Notes: generated from the sequence alone by a model not told the origin. Shown: positions 26,370-36,186, counted from the first letter of the stretch. The stretch is DNA of 64,000 nt from Mycobacterium gallinarum (GCF_010726765.1 NZ_AP022601.1:4278001-4342000); one strand, 5' to 3'. Made by a program: numbers and translations.

Positions 26370-27472
26370 CACGTCTGGAGCGCCTACAGACCGAGCGAGG
26401 GCAAAGCCCCTGGCTGGACAACCTCACCCGTCCGTACCTGCACGACGGGACATTGGCCGCTTACGTGGCCGACGGGATACGCGGGGTGACGGCCAATCCG
26501 ACGATCTTGGCGAAAGCCATTGAGGCGTCCGATCTTTACGACACGCAGTTCGTCGGCCTCACTACCTCGGGTCATTCGGCCGAAGACGCGTACTGGGAAC
26601 TCGCCGTGCGCGACGTCATCGACGCCCTGGCGGTGCTGCGTCCCACTTTCGATCGCTCACACGGCAGTGACGGTTTCGTATCCGTCGAAGTCGCGCCGGA
26701 GCTCGCGCACGACACCGCCGCTACGATCGCCGCGGCCACCAACCTGCACGAGCGAATCGCCCGCCCCAATTTGCTGGTGAAGATCCCCGCCACCGCCGAA
26801 GGCATCCCGGCGATCGCGACATTGATCGGCAAAGGTCTGAGCATCAACATCACTCTCATCTTCTCCCTGTCCCGCTACGAGCAAGTGATCGAGGCCTACC
26901 TATCTGGTCTGGAAACCCTTGCTGGGCGCGGCGGCGTGCTGCCCGCGGTCCGCAGCGTGGCGTCGTTCTTCGTCAGCCGCGTCGACACACACGTCGACCA
27001 GCGTTTGGACCTGATCGGCGACGCGTACGCGGCGGCGCTGCGCGGACGTGCCGGCGTCGCGCAGGCACGCCTGGCCTACCAGATCTTTCGGGACCGGTTC
27101 AGCGGTCCGCGGTGGGAGAAACTGGCGACCCTGGGGGCCAACCCGCAACGGCCACTGTGGGCATCCACCTCGACGAAGAACCCTGACTATCCCGACACCC
27201 TCTACGTCGACAGCCTCATCGGACCCGACACGATCAATACGATGGCCGAATCCACGATCGCCGCATTCGAGGACCACGGCATCGTCGAGGCGACCCTCGA
27301 TACCCATCTAGATGAGGCGACCCGCGTGATGGATGACCTGCGCACGATCGGTATCGACATGGACGACGTCGGCCGCAGCCTCGAAGAACAAGGCGTCGAC
27401 GGATTTCATCAGTCGTTCTCCGAGCTGCTGGTCACCTTGCGCAACAAAGCACACCAGCTCGCGAAGCAATGA
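26366..27472 (+). CDS. tal: Transaldolase
   Basis: 368 aa, normal for the long actinobacterial type. Schiff-base Lys139 lies in NLLVKIPAT; GVTANPTI (about 40-47) and WASTSTKNPDY are conserved family segments. It transfers dihydroxyacetone between sugar phosphates in the non-oxidative pentose phosphate pathway, in the cytoplasm. This copy is away from the usual tkt-tal-zwf cluster and stands behind a redox regulator, which suggests a stress-induced second copy supporting NADPH supply (inference). Confidence 0.95.
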   Translation: MTRLERLQTERGQSPWLDNLTRPYLHDGTLAAYVADGIRGVTANPTILAKAIEASDLYDTQFVGLTTSGHSAEDAYWELAVRDVIDALAVLRPTFDRSHGSDGFVSVEVAPELAHDTAATIAAATNLHERIARPNLLVKIPATAEGIPAIATLIGKGLSINITLIFSLSRYEQVIEAYLSGLETLAGRGGVLPAVRSVASFFVSRVDTHVDQRLDLIGDAYAAALRGRAGVAQARLAYQIFRDRFSGPRWEKLATLGANPQRPLWASTSTKNPDYPDTLYVDSLIGPDTINTMAESTIAAFEDHGIVEATLDTHLDEATRVMDDLRTIGIDMDDVGRSLEEQGVDGFHQSFSELLVTLRNKAHQLAKQ

Positions 27473-27537
27473 CCGCGGGGATCCCGCTGCGAGGCAACCG
27501 AACTCGATACCGCCCTCTCAACGAATAGGAGGCCCAG

Positions 27538-28788
27538 ATGAGTGCACGGCAGACGTTTGTCATCGTGGGCGCCGGGCTGGCCGGCGCCAAGGCCGCTGAG
27601 GCGCTGCGCTCCAACCGATTTGATGGGAAGGTCATCTTGATCGGGGATGAGACCTACCGCCCGTACGACCGTCCACCCCTGTCGAAGGGCTACCTTCTGG
27701 GCAGCACCGAGCGGGAGAAGATCTACATCCATCCGGCGCAGTGGCACCTCGAGAACGACATCGACCTGCGTCTAGGTACCCGAGTCACCGAGATCGACTG
27801 CGTGTCCCACAAAGTAAGCACAGCGCAGGGCTGGACGCTCGACTACGACAAGCTGCTCCTGACGACGGGCTCCAGACCCCGGCGACTGCAGGTGCCCGGC
27901 GCCCAACTCCCCGGTGTCCAGTACCTGCGCAGGGTTGCCGACAGCGACGCACTGCGGGCGGCGTTCGCCGCCGCGCAGCAGGTGGCCGTCATCGGGGCGG
28001 GCTGGATCGGTTTGGAGACCGCCGCCGCCGCCCGGGAGGCCGGGTGTCACGTCACCCTTCTCGAGCGGGGGAAGCTACCGCTGCTGGGCGTGCTCGGCGC
28101 GGAAGTTGCCGAGACGTGTGCGGCGCTGCACCGCGCGCATGATGTCGAGCTGCGGCCCAATGCCGAAGTCGCCGAAATCATCGGCGACGGCGACAAGGCG
28201 GCCGGCGTGCGCCTCGCCGGCGGCGACGTCGTGCCGGCCGACGCAGTCGTGATCGGCGTGGGCGCCACCCCCAACACCGAACTGGCCGACGCGGCAGGCC
28301 TGCCGCTCGACAATGGCATCGTCGTCGATGAGCACCTGGTCACCGCCGACTCCGACGTGTTCGCCGCCGGGGACGTGGCCAACTCGTACTACCCCATGCT
28401 GGGCACTCACCTGCGCCTCGAGCACTGGTCGGCCGCCATCAACCAAGGACCGGTCGCGGCGGCGAACATGATGGGCACACTTACCTCCTATGACCACGTG
28501 CCCTACTTCTTCTCCGACCAATACGACTGTGGGATGGAGTATTCCGGCTATGTCGGGCCAGACGGCTACGACGAGGTCGTCTTCCGCGGCGACGTCGCCA
28601 GCGGTGATTTCATCGCCTTCTGGCTGCGCGAACGGCGGGTCCTGGCCGGCATGAACGTCAACACGTGGGGTGTCACCGACGCGATCGAGGCGCTCGTGCG
28701 CTCCGGCGCCCACGTCGATGCCGCGAAGCTCGCCGACCCCGACGTGCCTCTAATGGGCCTGGCCGGCAAGGCGACTCACGTTCGATAG
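27538..28788 (+). CDS. FAD-dependent ferredoxin reductase (rubredoxin/ferredoxin-NAD reductase type)
   Basis: 416 aa. It has two Rossmann motifs, GAGLAG (11-16, FAD) and GAGWIG (153-158, NAD), plus RPPLSK (45-50) and the second FAD motif AAGDVAN near 280, all typical of BphA4/putidaredoxin reductase proteins. It should pass electrons from NAD(P)H to a ferredoxin such as FdxA (31264) or the 3Fe-4S ferredoxin at 36187, and so to a P450. It follows tal by 65 nt and may be the last gene of that operon; AGGAGG precedes ATG 27538. Confidence 0.92.
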   Translation: MSARQTFVIVGAGLAGAKAAEALRSNRFDGKVILIGDETYRPYDRPPLSKGYLLGSTEREKIYIHPAQWHLENDIDLRLGTRVTEIDCVSHKVSTAQGWTLDYDKLLLTTGSRPRRLQVPGAQLPGVQYLRRVADSDALRAAFAAAQQVAVIGAGWIGLETAAAAREAGCHVTLLERGKLPLLGVLGAEVAETCAALHRAHDVELRPNAEVAEIIGDGDKAAGVRLAGGDVVPADAVVIGVGATPNTELADAAGLPLDNGIVVDEHLVTADSDVFAAGDVANSYYPMLGTHLRLEHWSAAINQGPVAAANMMGTLTSYDHVPYFFSDQYDCGMEYSGYVGPDGYDEVVFRGDVASGDFIAFWLRERRVLAGMNVNTWGVTDAIEALVRSGAHVDAAKLADPDVPLMGLAGKATHVR

Positions 28789-28854
28789 CACAACAGCTTC
28801 CCCGGACAATGAGAACGTCGCATTCGGAAAAGGTGGATGCCGCGGCGCGCCGGC

Positions 28855-30591
28855 TCAGTGACCGGACAACCGGTTCGTGACGGCGAAGTCGTGGGTGGCT
28901 GCAGGCGAATTCGGTCCGCGGCCGATGTGTGCTTCGGCGCGCATCCGCTGCGACATGTGCGGGTAATGCAATTCGAAAGCTGGCCGCTCAGAACGGATCC
29001 GAGGCAGCTCGATGAAGTTGTGCCGCGGAGGCGGGGAACTGGTCGCCCACTCCAGCGAGTTGCCGTAGCCCCAAGGATCATCGACGGTGCACGGCTCGCC
29101 GTAGCGGTAACTCTTAAAGATATTCCACACGAACGGCAGCATGGATACCCCGAGGGTGAACGCGCCGATCGTCGAAACGATGTTCAAGGTGGTGAAGCCG
29201 TCGGTTGGTAGATAGTCGGCGTAACGGCGCGGCATACCTTCGTTACCCAGCCAGTGCTGCACCAAGAAGGTGGTGTGGAAGCCGATGAACGTCAGCCAGA
29301 AGTGCAGCTTGCCCAACCGCTCGTCGAGCAGGCGGCCCGTCATCTTCGGGAACCAGAAGTAGATGCCAGCGTAGGTGGCGAACACGATGGTGCCAAACAG
29401 CACGTAGTGGAAGTGAGCGACCAGGAAGTAGGTGTCGGTGACATGGAAGTCCAGTGGCGGGCTGGCCAACATGACCCCGGACAAGCCGCCCAGCAGGAAG
29501 GTGAGCATGAATCCCACCGAGAACAACATCGGTGTCTCAAATGTCAACTGGCCGTGCCACATCGTGCCGATCCAGTTGAAGAACTTGATGCCGGTAGGCA
29601 CCGCGATCAGATACGACATGAATGAGAAGAAAGGTAGGAGAACGGCGCCGGTGGCGAACATGTGGTGGGCCCAAACAGCGGTGGACAGCGCCGCTATGGA
29701 CACGGTCGCGTAGACCATCGTGGTGTAGCCGAAGACCGGTTTGCGGCTGAACACCGGAACGATCTCGGTGACGATGCCGAAGAACGGGATCGCCACGATG
29801 TAGACCTCGGGATGGCCGAAAAACCAGAAGAGGTGCTGCCACAAGATCACACCGCCGTTGGCCGGGTCATAGATATGAGCGCCGAGGTGGCGGTCGGCGG
29901 CCAGGCCGAACAGCGCGGCAGTCAGCAGCGGAAACGCGATCAAAATCATGATCATCGTTATCAAAATGTTCCAGGTAAAGATCGGCATCCGGAACATCGT
30001 CATCCCCGGCGCGCGCATGCACGCCACCGTGGTGATCATGTTGACGGCGCCCAGAATCGTCCCGAGCCCTGCGACGATCAGGCCCATGATCCAAAGGTCG
30101 CCGCCAGCGCCTGGCGAGTGGATGGCATCGCTCAGCGGCGTGTACGCCGTCCAGCCGAAATCCGCGGCGCCCCCGGGAGTGAGGAAGCCCGACACCGTGA
30201 CCAGCGCGCCGAACAGAAACAGCCAGTAGCTCAGCGCGTTGAGGCGCGGGAATGCGACATCGGGTGCGCCGATCTGTAGCGGCAGAACACAGTTGGCGAA
30301 ACCGAATACGATCGGGGTGGCATACAGCAGCAGCATGATGGTGCCGTGCATTGTGAACAGCTGGTTGTACTGCTCGTTCGAAAAGAACTGCAAACTCGGC
30401 GCCGCAAGCTCGGTTCGCATGAACAGCGCCATCAATCCGCCGACCATGAAGAAGCCGATCGAGGTGACGACGTACATCATCCCGAGCAGCTTGGGGTCAG
30501 TCGTCGTCACCAACCTGTAGACGAACGTGCCCCTAAACCCACGACGTTGCGGGAACGGCCGGGTCGCAATCAGTTCAGCTACGGCGCTCAC
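28855..30591 (-). CDS. ctaD: Cytochrome c oxidase subunit I
   Basis: 578 aa, twelve membrane helices. It has heme ligand His82 (MHGTIM), the His260-Tyr264 cross-link region GHPEVY, CuB ligands His309/His310 (AHHMF) and heme ligands around His393/His395 (AHFHYVL). It is the proton-pumping oxidase core of the aa3 branch. It is not accompanied here by other cta or qcr genes, so it is probably an additional copy. It converges with the ferredoxin reductase. The 335-nt region upstream (30592-30925) may hold a redox-controlled promoter. Confidence 0.96.
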   Translation of the reverse strand: MSAVAELIATRPFPQRRGFRGTFVYRLVTTTDPKLLGMMYVVTSIGFFMVGGLMALFMRTELAAPSLQFFSNEQYNQLFTMHGTIMLLLYATPIVFGFANCVLPLQIGAPDVAFPRLNALSYWLFLFGALVTVSGFLTPGGAADFGWTAYTPLSDAIHSPGAGGDLWIMGLIVAGLGTILGAVNMITTVACMRAPGMTMFRMPIFTWNILITMIMILIAFPLLTAALFGLAADRHLGAHIYDPANGGVILWQHLFWFFGHPEVYIVAIPFFGIVTEIVPVFSRKPVFGYTTMVYATVSIAALSTAVWAHHMFATGAVLLPFFSFMSYLIAVPTGIKFFNWIGTMWHGQLTFETPMLFSVGFMLTFLLGGLSGVMLASPPLDFHVTDTYFLVAHFHYVLFGTIVFATYAGIYFWFPKMTGRLLDERLGKLHFWLTFIGFHTTFLVQHWLGNEGMPRRYADYLPTDGFTTLNIVSTIGAFTLGVSMLPFVWNIFKSYRYGEPCTVDDPWGYGNSLEWATSSPPPRHNFIELPRIRSERPAFELHYPHMSQRMRAEAHIGRGPNSPAATHDFAVTNRLSGH

Positions 30592-30712
30592 GGCGTGCTC
30601 TCAGTGTGAGTTTCCGCGGTGGGTCCGGCCGGGCTCTCCGCTTGCGCGACAACGTCGCTGCCGCTTTTCGCGCTCCCATCCGCCATGGGCCGTCCATCCT
30701 TAACCTATTTTG

Positions 30713-30728
30713 GAGGACTGTACTCCTC
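30713..30728. promoter_or_regulatory. Possible operator GAGGA-N6-TCCTC upstream of ctaD
   Basis: A 5-bp inverted repeat in an AT-rich patch about 120 nt before the ctaD start and otherwise without genes (30592-30925). Weak; offered because adjacent genes have putative Fe-S-sensing regulators. Confidence 0.3.
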
Positions 30729-30925
30729 TAATATCGTTTGGTCCACCAACCCGTTTTCCAGGCCACCCCTGCCAATCCGGCTGGGGCACAGACAATTCCG
30801 CTCTCGCCATGCTGGTCTTGGCGACCGCCCACTCGGGCAGAGTCCGTCTGCTCGCACTCGTCTGATGCCGAGCCAATCGAGCTTTCGGCGACGCAAGGGT
30901 GGCGGTGAGCATCTTGGGTGCGATG

Positions 30926-31216
30926 TCAGAGCAGACCGAAAAGGTCGGGCTCGGTGATTCGGATGATCCGGATCCGCCACAGATGTTCGGTCTGGTTGCC
31001 TTCCAGGTAGCGCCAGTCATAGGCGCCGGGCCGGTCGCGCGCGAACTCCTCGCGCAGGTGCTTGGGGTCGTGACTGTTGACGAGCACGAACGACTCGCCC
31101 GCTGCCAGTGCGTCAAAGCGCGCGAAAATCATCGGGTGCCGTTGCGGTTTGGGTATGTGGCGCACGTCCAACTCGTCGGTATCAGCAGGGGCGCGCAGTT
31201 CGTCGTAGATAGTCAT
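30926..31216 (-). CDS. DUF2249 protein
   Basis: 96 aa with the family pattern ELDVRHIPKPQRHPMIFARF, GESFVLVNSHDPKHLREEF and YLEGNQTEHLWRIRI. DUF2249 domains (TusA-like fold) often stand next to hemerythrin, NO or redox genes; the conserved HDP-K-L site may bind a small ligand. Divergent from fdxA with 47 nt between start codons, so both probably share a regulated promoter. Confidence 0.88.
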   Translation of the reverse strand: MTIYDELRAPADTDELDVRHIPKPQRHPMIFARFDALAAGESFVLVNSHDPKHLREEFARDRPGAYDWRYLEGNQTEHLWRIRIIRITEPDLFGLL

Positions 31217-31263
31217 AGCCTCATCCTATTCCTACAAGTGGTAATTAGAGTAAGTTAGTTGGC

Positions 31264-31608
31264 ATGACATACGTAATCGGGCAGCCGTGCGTGGACATCA
31301 AGGACCGAGCCTGCGTGGACGAGTGCCCAGTCGACTGCATCTACGAGGGAGCTCGGATGCTCTACATCCACCCCGACGAGTGCGTCGATTGCGGTGCCTG
31401 CGAACCGGTATGCCCGGTAGAAGCGATTTACTACGAAGACGACCTACCCGAGTCGCTACAGCCTTATCAGGATGAGAACGTCAAGTTTTTCACCGACACC
31501 CTGCCGGGACAGACCAATCCGCTGGGGTCGCCGGGAGGAGCCGCAAAACTCGGTCCGGTCGAAGCCGATACGCCGATGGTGGCGGCTCTGCCGCCGCAGG
31601 GCCACTGA
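31264..31608 (+). CDS. fdxA: 7Fe ferredoxin (3Fe-4S/4Fe-4S)
   Basis: 114 aa. Eight Cys are visible (9, 17, 21, 25, 40, 43, 46, 50) in CVDIKDRACVDECPVDC and ECVDCGACEPVCP. The layout is that of mycobacterial FdxA, a low-potential electron carrier induced by hypoxia, NO and acid in Mtb (family knowledge). No clear ribosome site, so it may be read from a short leader. Its stop overlaps the start of SufR-like regulator 3 by one base (TGATG). Confidence 0.95.
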   Translation: MTYVIGQPCVDIKDRACVDECPVDCIYEGARMLYIHPDECVDCGACEPVCPVEAIYYEDDLPESLQPYQDENVKFFTDTLPGQTNPLGSPGGAAKLGPVEADTPMVAALPPQGH

Positions 31609-32303
31609 TGCGCACCGACGCGACCGCGCATCCGTCGGAGAAGGGGCCGCCGGGCCGCCGAGATGTCATCCTGGCGCTGCTGCGGTCCTCGGCGGAGCCG
31701 TGCAGTATTGCCAGCATCGCCGATGAGCTCGAGGTGCACCCCAACACTGTTCGGTTTCACCTCGATGCGCTGGCGCGCGCTGGCCGCGTCGAACAAGTCC
31801 TCGGTGACTCCGCCGGTCGCGGCCGACCCCCAATCCTGTTTCGCGCCAGCCGCCGGATGGACCCCGCAGGGCCGACCAACTATCGGCTACTTGCCGGCAT
31901 CCTCACCGACCATCTGGCCCGCGAACCCGACGCCGCCGCCGTCGCCACCCGGCTGGGACGTGCGACGAGCCCGAGGCTGTTGGAGTCATCCGGCCAGCGT
32001 CGGGCACCGTCGAAAACCCGCGCGGTCAACGAACTGGTGGAGTTACTGGCGGAGCTAGGGTTTGAGCCCGAACCCGCGTACAGTCCGCGCACGCGCGAGA
32101 TCCGATTGCGACACTGCCCTTTCCAAAATCTGGCCGAAGAACACGGCGAGGTGATCTGCTCGTTGCACCTGGGCTTGATGCAGGGCGCGTTGAGCGCGAT
32201 GCGCGCCCCGGTCACCGTGGGTCGGCTCGACCCGTTCGTCGAGCCCGACTTGTGTGTGGCACACCTGGCTGCCGCGTCGTCGGGTGATCAGGCATCGTCG
32301 TGA
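31608..32303 (+). CDS. SufR-like winged-helix regulator 3 (putative Fe-S sensor)
   Basis: 231 aa. The helix-turn-helix SIADELEVHPNTVRFHLDAL (about 41-60) is followed by SAGRGRPPILF. The C-terminal motif HCPFQNLAEEHGEVICSLHL (Cys and His as in SufR) is the clearest of the three paralogues. Co-transcribed with fdxA by a one-base overlap, it probably senses Fe-S or redox state and controls its own operon and the divergent DUF2249 gene. Confidence 0.86.
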   Translation: MRTDATAHPSEKGPPGRRDVILALLRSSAEPCSIASIADELEVHPNTVRFHLDALARAGRVEQVLGDSAGRGRPPILFRASRRMDPAGPTNYRLLAGILTDHLAREPDAAAVATRLGRATSPRLLESSGQRRAPSKTRAVNELVELLAELGFEPEPAYSPRTREIRLRHCPFQNLAEEHGEVICSLHLGLMQGALSAMRAPVTVGRLDPFVEPDLCVAHLAAASSGDQASS

Positions 32304-32728
32304 CCGAGATCGCTATCCGGGTGGCGGCCGCTGCCACGCTGATGTGGCTGGGAATGGTTTTGGCGATCTCCTTTCTGGAAGCACCGCTGAAGTTTCGCGC
32401 CGAAGGTCTCGAGTTGGCGGTGGGTCTGGCGATCGGGCGCGTCGTGTTCCGTGCCCTCAACAGCGTCGAGTTGATCTGGGCGGTGGTCATCGCGACATGC
32501 CTAATCCTCGGCGGGCCTTCGAGCCCGCTGGTCGCGGTGGCTGCGGGGATCGCCGTGCTGCTGACCGTTCAACTCCTGTTTGTGCGGCCCCGGCTCAACC
32601 GGCGATCGGCGTACGTACTGGGCGGCCACGAGGCGCCCCGCTCCCGGGCGCACCACGCCTACATCGGGTTGGAGGTGCTCAAGGCGGCCGCCCTGGTCGT
32701 CCTGGGCGCTGCCCTGCTGGCGGCATGA
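32300..32728 (+). CDS. Four-helix membrane protein, unknown function
   Basis: 142 aa from GTG 32300, overlapping the regulator stop by 4 nt. Four hydrophobic helices with a conserved-looking first loop SFLEAPLKFRAEG and RPRLNRRSAYVLGG between helices 3 and 4; LEAP.KF in helix 1 resembles DUF4149-like heme-region membrane proteins. Part of the fdxA operon. Confidence 0.72.
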   Translation: MTEIAIRVAAAATLMWLGMVLAISFLEAPLKFRAEGLELAVGLAIGRVVFRALNSVELIWAVVIATCLILGGPSSPLVAVAAGIAVLLTVQLLFVRPRLNRRSAYVLGGHEAPRSRAHHAYIGLEVLKAAALVVLGAALLAA

Positions 32729-32763
32729 CCAACCCGACAACGACACAAGGAAGGAGAAGTCAC

Positions 32764-33051
32764 ATGAGCGTTCATCAGCCAGAACTCGAGGCGCTCGGCG
32801 ATCATGACTACCTCGTGCGGTTTGTGCGGGACGAGGACACCGTAGTTGTGCGCGTGTACGCCGACCCTGCCGTGGTTGCACAGATCGCTGAGAACGAGCA
32901 GCGCGTCGTCGAGGCAACAGCGGCCTACCTAATTGACCGTCAGAGCGCCGACGACTTGCCTGAGCAGGTCGACCTCGACGCGGTCGCCGCGGCGTACGAG
33001 GGATATATCGCCGACCTACACCGGCAGCTGAGCCGGACGTCGAGCCACTGA
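32764..33051 (+). CDS. Small acidic protein, unknown function
   Basis: 95 aa from ATG 32764 behind AAGGAGAAG. Acidic and helical (VVEATAAYLIDRQ; LDAVAAAYEGYIADL), with no Cys or membrane segment. It resembles unnamed mycobacterial small proteins. In the fdxA operon; role unknown. Confidence 0.68.
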   Translation: MSVHQPELEALGDHDYLVRFVRDEDTVVVRVYADPAVVAQIAENEQRVVEATAAYLIDRQSADDLPEQVDLDAVAAAYEGYIADLHRQLSRTSSH

Positions 33052-33068
33052 GGATCGCGATAGCCACC

Positions 33069-33407
33069 ATGGACAAAATCTCGCTGACCGTGCTTAGCCG
33101 ACAGCAGCTGGCCGCCGCGCACGACAGCCCCAGCGGCCGCAGCGCGCACACCGTCTACGGCGGACATCAACATTCGTTGCGCCAAACCGTAATTGCCCTG
33201 ACCGCGGGCACGCGTCTCGACGATCACGACAGTCCTGGCGAGGCCACGTTGCAGGTGCTACACGGACGAGTCCAGCTGACCAGCGCCAACACCCGTTGGG
33301 ATGGTCGCCTCGGCGATCACCTCGTGATCCCCCCGACCCGCCACGGACTACACGCGCTTGACGACAGCGTCGTGCTGCTCACCGTCGCCAAATCCCTTCA
33401 GCGCTAG
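33069..33407 (+). CDS. Cupin-fold protein
   Basis: 112 aa. The double motif HSLRQTVIALTAGTRLDDHD and GEATLQVLHGRVQLT with PPTRHGLHAL is a short cupin domain; metal-ligand residues are partly present (His at the first and last positions). Small cupins of this kind commonly accompany mycobacterial redox operons. Last gene of the fdxA cluster. Confidence 0.83.
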   Translation: MDKISLTVLSRQQLAAAHDSPSGRSAHTVYGGHQHSLRQTVIALTAGTRLDDHDSPGEATLQVLHGRVQLTSANTRWDGRLGDHLVIPPTRHGLHALDDSVVLLTVAKSLQR

Positions 33408-33504
33408 CGCGAATCCATCTATGACGACGACCTGCCCGGGCTATGAAGCTTGGCGACCACACTCACGGCCGCCGACGCCGACCTACGTGCGCGCTGTCGG
33501 AATC

Positions 33505-33542
33505 CGACAAAGCGTCGCGGCCTCGTTGTCTGGCTACGGCAA
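33505..33542 (+). promoter_or_regulatory. Tripartite element site 1, upstream of the Rv1733c-like operon
   Basis: CGACAAA-N13-GTTGTCT (33505-33531), then 6 nt, then GGCAA (33538-33542). The dyad ends 75 nt before ATG 33607. One of six copies; see findings. Confidence 0.72.
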
Positions 33543-33606
33543 TCGTTGCGCGGGAGATCCAGGCCACGATGAAAAGCATCGGATGGTCGAGCTGTGGAGG
33601 TGGGTG

Positions 33607-33708
33607 ATGGTCACCAGCGTGCGGATGGATGCCACCGCTGCTGATCACACCGGTAGCAGTCGGTACAGTGCCGGACGTAGGCGAGTCGCCGAAGGGTGCC
33701 GTCGATGA
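33607..33708 (+). CDS. 33-aa leader ORF coupled to the Rv1733c-like gene
   Basis: ATG 33607 has a GTGGAGGTGGGTG ribosome site and ends in CGATGA, so its stop overlaps ATG 33705 of the next gene. The peptide (33 aa, Arg-rich end RRRVAEGCRR) has no homology I recognise. Its placement relative to regulatory site 1 equals that of other first genes of this regulon, which supports translation. Confidence 0.45.
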   Translation: MVTSVRMDATAADHTGSSRYSAGRRRVAEGCRR

Positions 33709-34376
33709 ACCCCCACCGTCCCCACGATCAACGCGCGACGGCTCACCATCGGGCTGGCGCAGCCGCGATGGACACCTTCATGGTGCGGCTGCCTCGGTGG
33801 CCTGTTGTGCTGCGGCTGGCCGGTCGCGATCCACTGGTGCGCACGACTGATCGGATCGAGGCGCTGGTGTTGGTGCTGGCTGTCGTGGTGTCGCTGCTCG
33901 CGCTCCCGATCACAGCGGCCGTGGGCACCGCGGTCTATGACTCGAGCCGTCACCTCTACGCCGAGCAGGCCCATACCCGCCACACGGTGACCGCGACGGT
34001 CACCGACGTCCCTGCCTCCCAACAAATCTTGCGAACAGGTACCACCACCGTTGCCGCCCGATGGACGACCGGCGACGCCGAACACACCGGCACGGTCGAG
34101 GCGCAATCAACAACCCAGACCGGTGACTCCATTGAGATCTGGGTCGACAACACCGGAGCGCAGGTCCCCGCACCACTGCCGACCACACGCGCCGCCGTTG
34201 AGGCGGCAATGGGCGCGCTCGTGATCTGGATTAGCGTGGCCGCCATCGCAGCGACCCTGTTCACCGTCACCCGGGCCGTTTGTGACCGTATCCGTTTCGC
34301 CGGATGGCAACACGATCTCGACAACTTGGTCGACAACAGCGGTGGACATCATCCCGGCCGCACGTCGGAACGGTGA
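33705..34376 (+). CDS. Rv1733c-family membrane protein
   Basis: 223 aa from ATG 33705 (GTG 33696 is possible). It has GRDPLVRTTDRIEALVLVLA then a first membrane helix (about 47-70), YDSSRHLYAEQAHTRHTVTA and a beta-rich external loop, and a second helix near 165-190. Family hallmarks are NPLxRxxDRxEA and VYxxxxxxYAxEA. Mtb Rv1733c is a hypoxia (DosR) antigen of unknown function. A truncated paralogue sits at 45165. Confidence 0.87.
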   Translation: MNPHRPHDQRATAHHRAGAAAMDTFMVRLPRWPVVLRLAGRDPLVRTTDRIEALVLVLAVVVSLLALPITAAVGTAVYDSSRHLYAEQAHTRHTVTATVTDVPASQQILRTGTTTVAARWTTGDAEHTGTVEAQSTTQTGDSIEIWVDNTGAQVPAPLPTTRAAVEAAMGALVIWISVAAIAATLFTVTRAVCDRIRFAGWQHDLDNLVDNSGGHHPGRTSER

Positions 34377-34622
34377 CGCCGTGATTGCACCGCCCTCCAC
34401 CGGCCCTGCATCCGGCCTGCCAAGAACCGCGACCAGCGCCAACGATTCATCCACAGCCGGCCAAGCGCTGGGCGGCGACGACAGACATCGCGCGACGGAT
34501 CCGCGCACGGCCCAATCACGCTGGCGCGCTGTGCATACCGAACACGCCGTGCACGAGATGAATTGCCGGCCGCATCGGCCCAGTAGATCCCGAATACCCA
34601 CCCTCGACCGAAAGGCAACGAC

Positions 34623-36077
34623 ATGACCGACACGACACCCATACCGCCGACGACGACCGATGCCGGCATCCCGGTGCAAAGTGACGAGCACTCATTGACC
34701 GTCGGACCCGACGGGCCGATCCTGCTGCACGATCACTATCTGATCGAACAGATGGCGGCGTTCAACCGCGAGCGCGTCCCCGAGCGCCAACCACATGCCA
34801 AGGGCAGCGGGGCCTTTGGGCGCTTCGATGTCACCAATGACGTCAGTGCGTTCACCAAGGCAGCGGTGTTTGCGCCCGGCACCACCACTGAGACGGTGAT
34901 CCGGTTCTCCACTGTGGCCGGTGAGCGCGGCAGCCCAGACACCTGGCGCGACGTGCGCGGTTGGGCGCTGAAGTTCTACAGCACAGAGGGGAACTACGAC
35001 ATCGTCGGCAACAACACTCCGGTGTTCTTCCTGCGCGACCCGCTCAAGTTCGGCCATTTCATCCGCTCGCAGAAGCGCCGCGCCGACAGCAACCTGCGCG
35101 ACCACGACATGCAGTGGGATTTCTGGACGCTCTCACCAGAGTCCGCCCACCAGGTCACCTACCTGATGGGCGATCGCGGTATCCCGTCGACGTGGCGGCA
35201 CATGAACCTCTACGGCTCCCACACCTACATGTGGATCAACGCCGCCGGCGAAAGATCCTGGGTCAAATACCATTTCATCACCGATCAGGGCGTGCAGAAC
35301 CTGACTCAGGCCGAGGCCGACGAGCTGGTCAAACTCGATACCGATCACCACACCCGTGACCTGTTCGAGTCGATCGATCGTGGCGAGCGCCCGTCCTGGA
35401 CGCTGAAGGTGCAGATCATGGGATTCGACGAGGCCAAGGCCTACCGGTTCAACCCGTTCGACCTGACCAAGGTGTGGCCGCACGCCGACTACCCGCTGAT
35501 CGAGGTCGGCAAGCTGACGCTGGATCGCAATCCCACCGACAATCACAGCCAGATCGAGCAGGGCGCTTGGGAGCCGTCCAACATGGTGCCCGGAATCGCG
35601 CCCAGCCCGGACAAGATGCTGTTGGGCCGGATGTTCGCCTACGCCGATGCCCACCGCTACCGCATCGGAGCCAACTACAACCAACTCCCGGTCAACGCAC
35701 CCACGTCGCCGGTGCACTGCTACAGCACCGCCGGTCACATGCGTTACCAGCTGGCCACCGATCCGGTGTACGCGCCCAACTCCAAGGGCGGGCCCACCGC
35801 CGACACCGCCCGCTACGGCGATGCAGGGGGTTGGCACACCGATGGTGACATGGTGCGCACCGCCTACACGCTGCGCGCCGCCGACGACGACTGGGGCCAG
35901 GCCGGCACCCTTGTCCGCGATGTGATGGACGAGGCCGAGCGGGACCGATTGGTGGACAACGTCGTTGGTCATCTTCGGGCCGGCGTCAGCGAACCGGTAC
36001 TGCAACGCGCCTTCGACTACTGGCGCAACATCGACCGTGACCTCGGCGATCGGATCGAAAAGGGTGTCCTGCAATGA
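34623..36077 (+). CDS. katA: Catalase (clade 3, monofunctional heme)
   Basis: 484 aa, the size of small-subunit catalases. Distal His58 ([10 protein letters not shown]), [11 protein letters not shown], the active-site Asn stretch VGNNTPVFF near 130 and the proximal heme motif [16 protein letters not shown] (Tyr ligand) are all present. It converts H2O2 to water and O2 in the cytoplasm. A 41-aa ORF (36074-36199) overlaps its stop (ATGA) and leads to the ferredoxin. The 246-nt upstream region (34377-34622) holds no gene and lacks the tripartite element, so control must be different. Confidence 0.96.
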   Translation: MTDTTPIPPTTTDAGIPVQSDEHSLTVGPDGPILLHDHYLIEQMAAFNRERVPERQPHAKGSGAFGRFDVTNDVSAFTKAAVFAPGTTTETVIRFSTVAGERGSPDTWRDVRGWALKFYSTEGNYDIVGNNTPVFFLRDPLKFGHFIRSQKRRADSNLRDHDMQWDFWTLSPESAHQVTYLMGDRGIPSTWRHMNLYGSHTYMWINAAGERSWVKYHFITDQGVQNLTQAEADELVKLDTDHHTRDLFESIDRGERPSWTLKVQIMGFDEAKAYRFNPFDLTKVWPHADYPLIEVGKLTLDRNPTDNHSQIEQGAWEPSNMVPGIAPSPDKMLLGRMFAYADAHRYRIGANYNQLPVNAPTSPVHCYSTAGHMRYQLATDPVYAPNSKGGPTADTARYGDAGGWHTDGDMVRTAYTLRAADDDWGQAGTLVRDVMDEAERDRLVDNVVGHLRAGVSEPVLQRAFDYWRNIDRDLGDRIEKGVLQ

Positions 36078-36186
36078 GTCCAGCCATCGCGAGGGCATCG
36101 CTGGCCGCAACGGCGTTCATCACGGTGATCCCCGGCATCCTCGGACAGCCAGTATCTAACTCGAGGCGAGGTGAAGGAGGACGCAT

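Noticed and set aside
35133..36110. Long minus-strand frame (325 aa) opposite catalase
   Set aside because: Shadow of the catalase codon pattern in GC-rich DNA; no family resemblance and no ribosome site.
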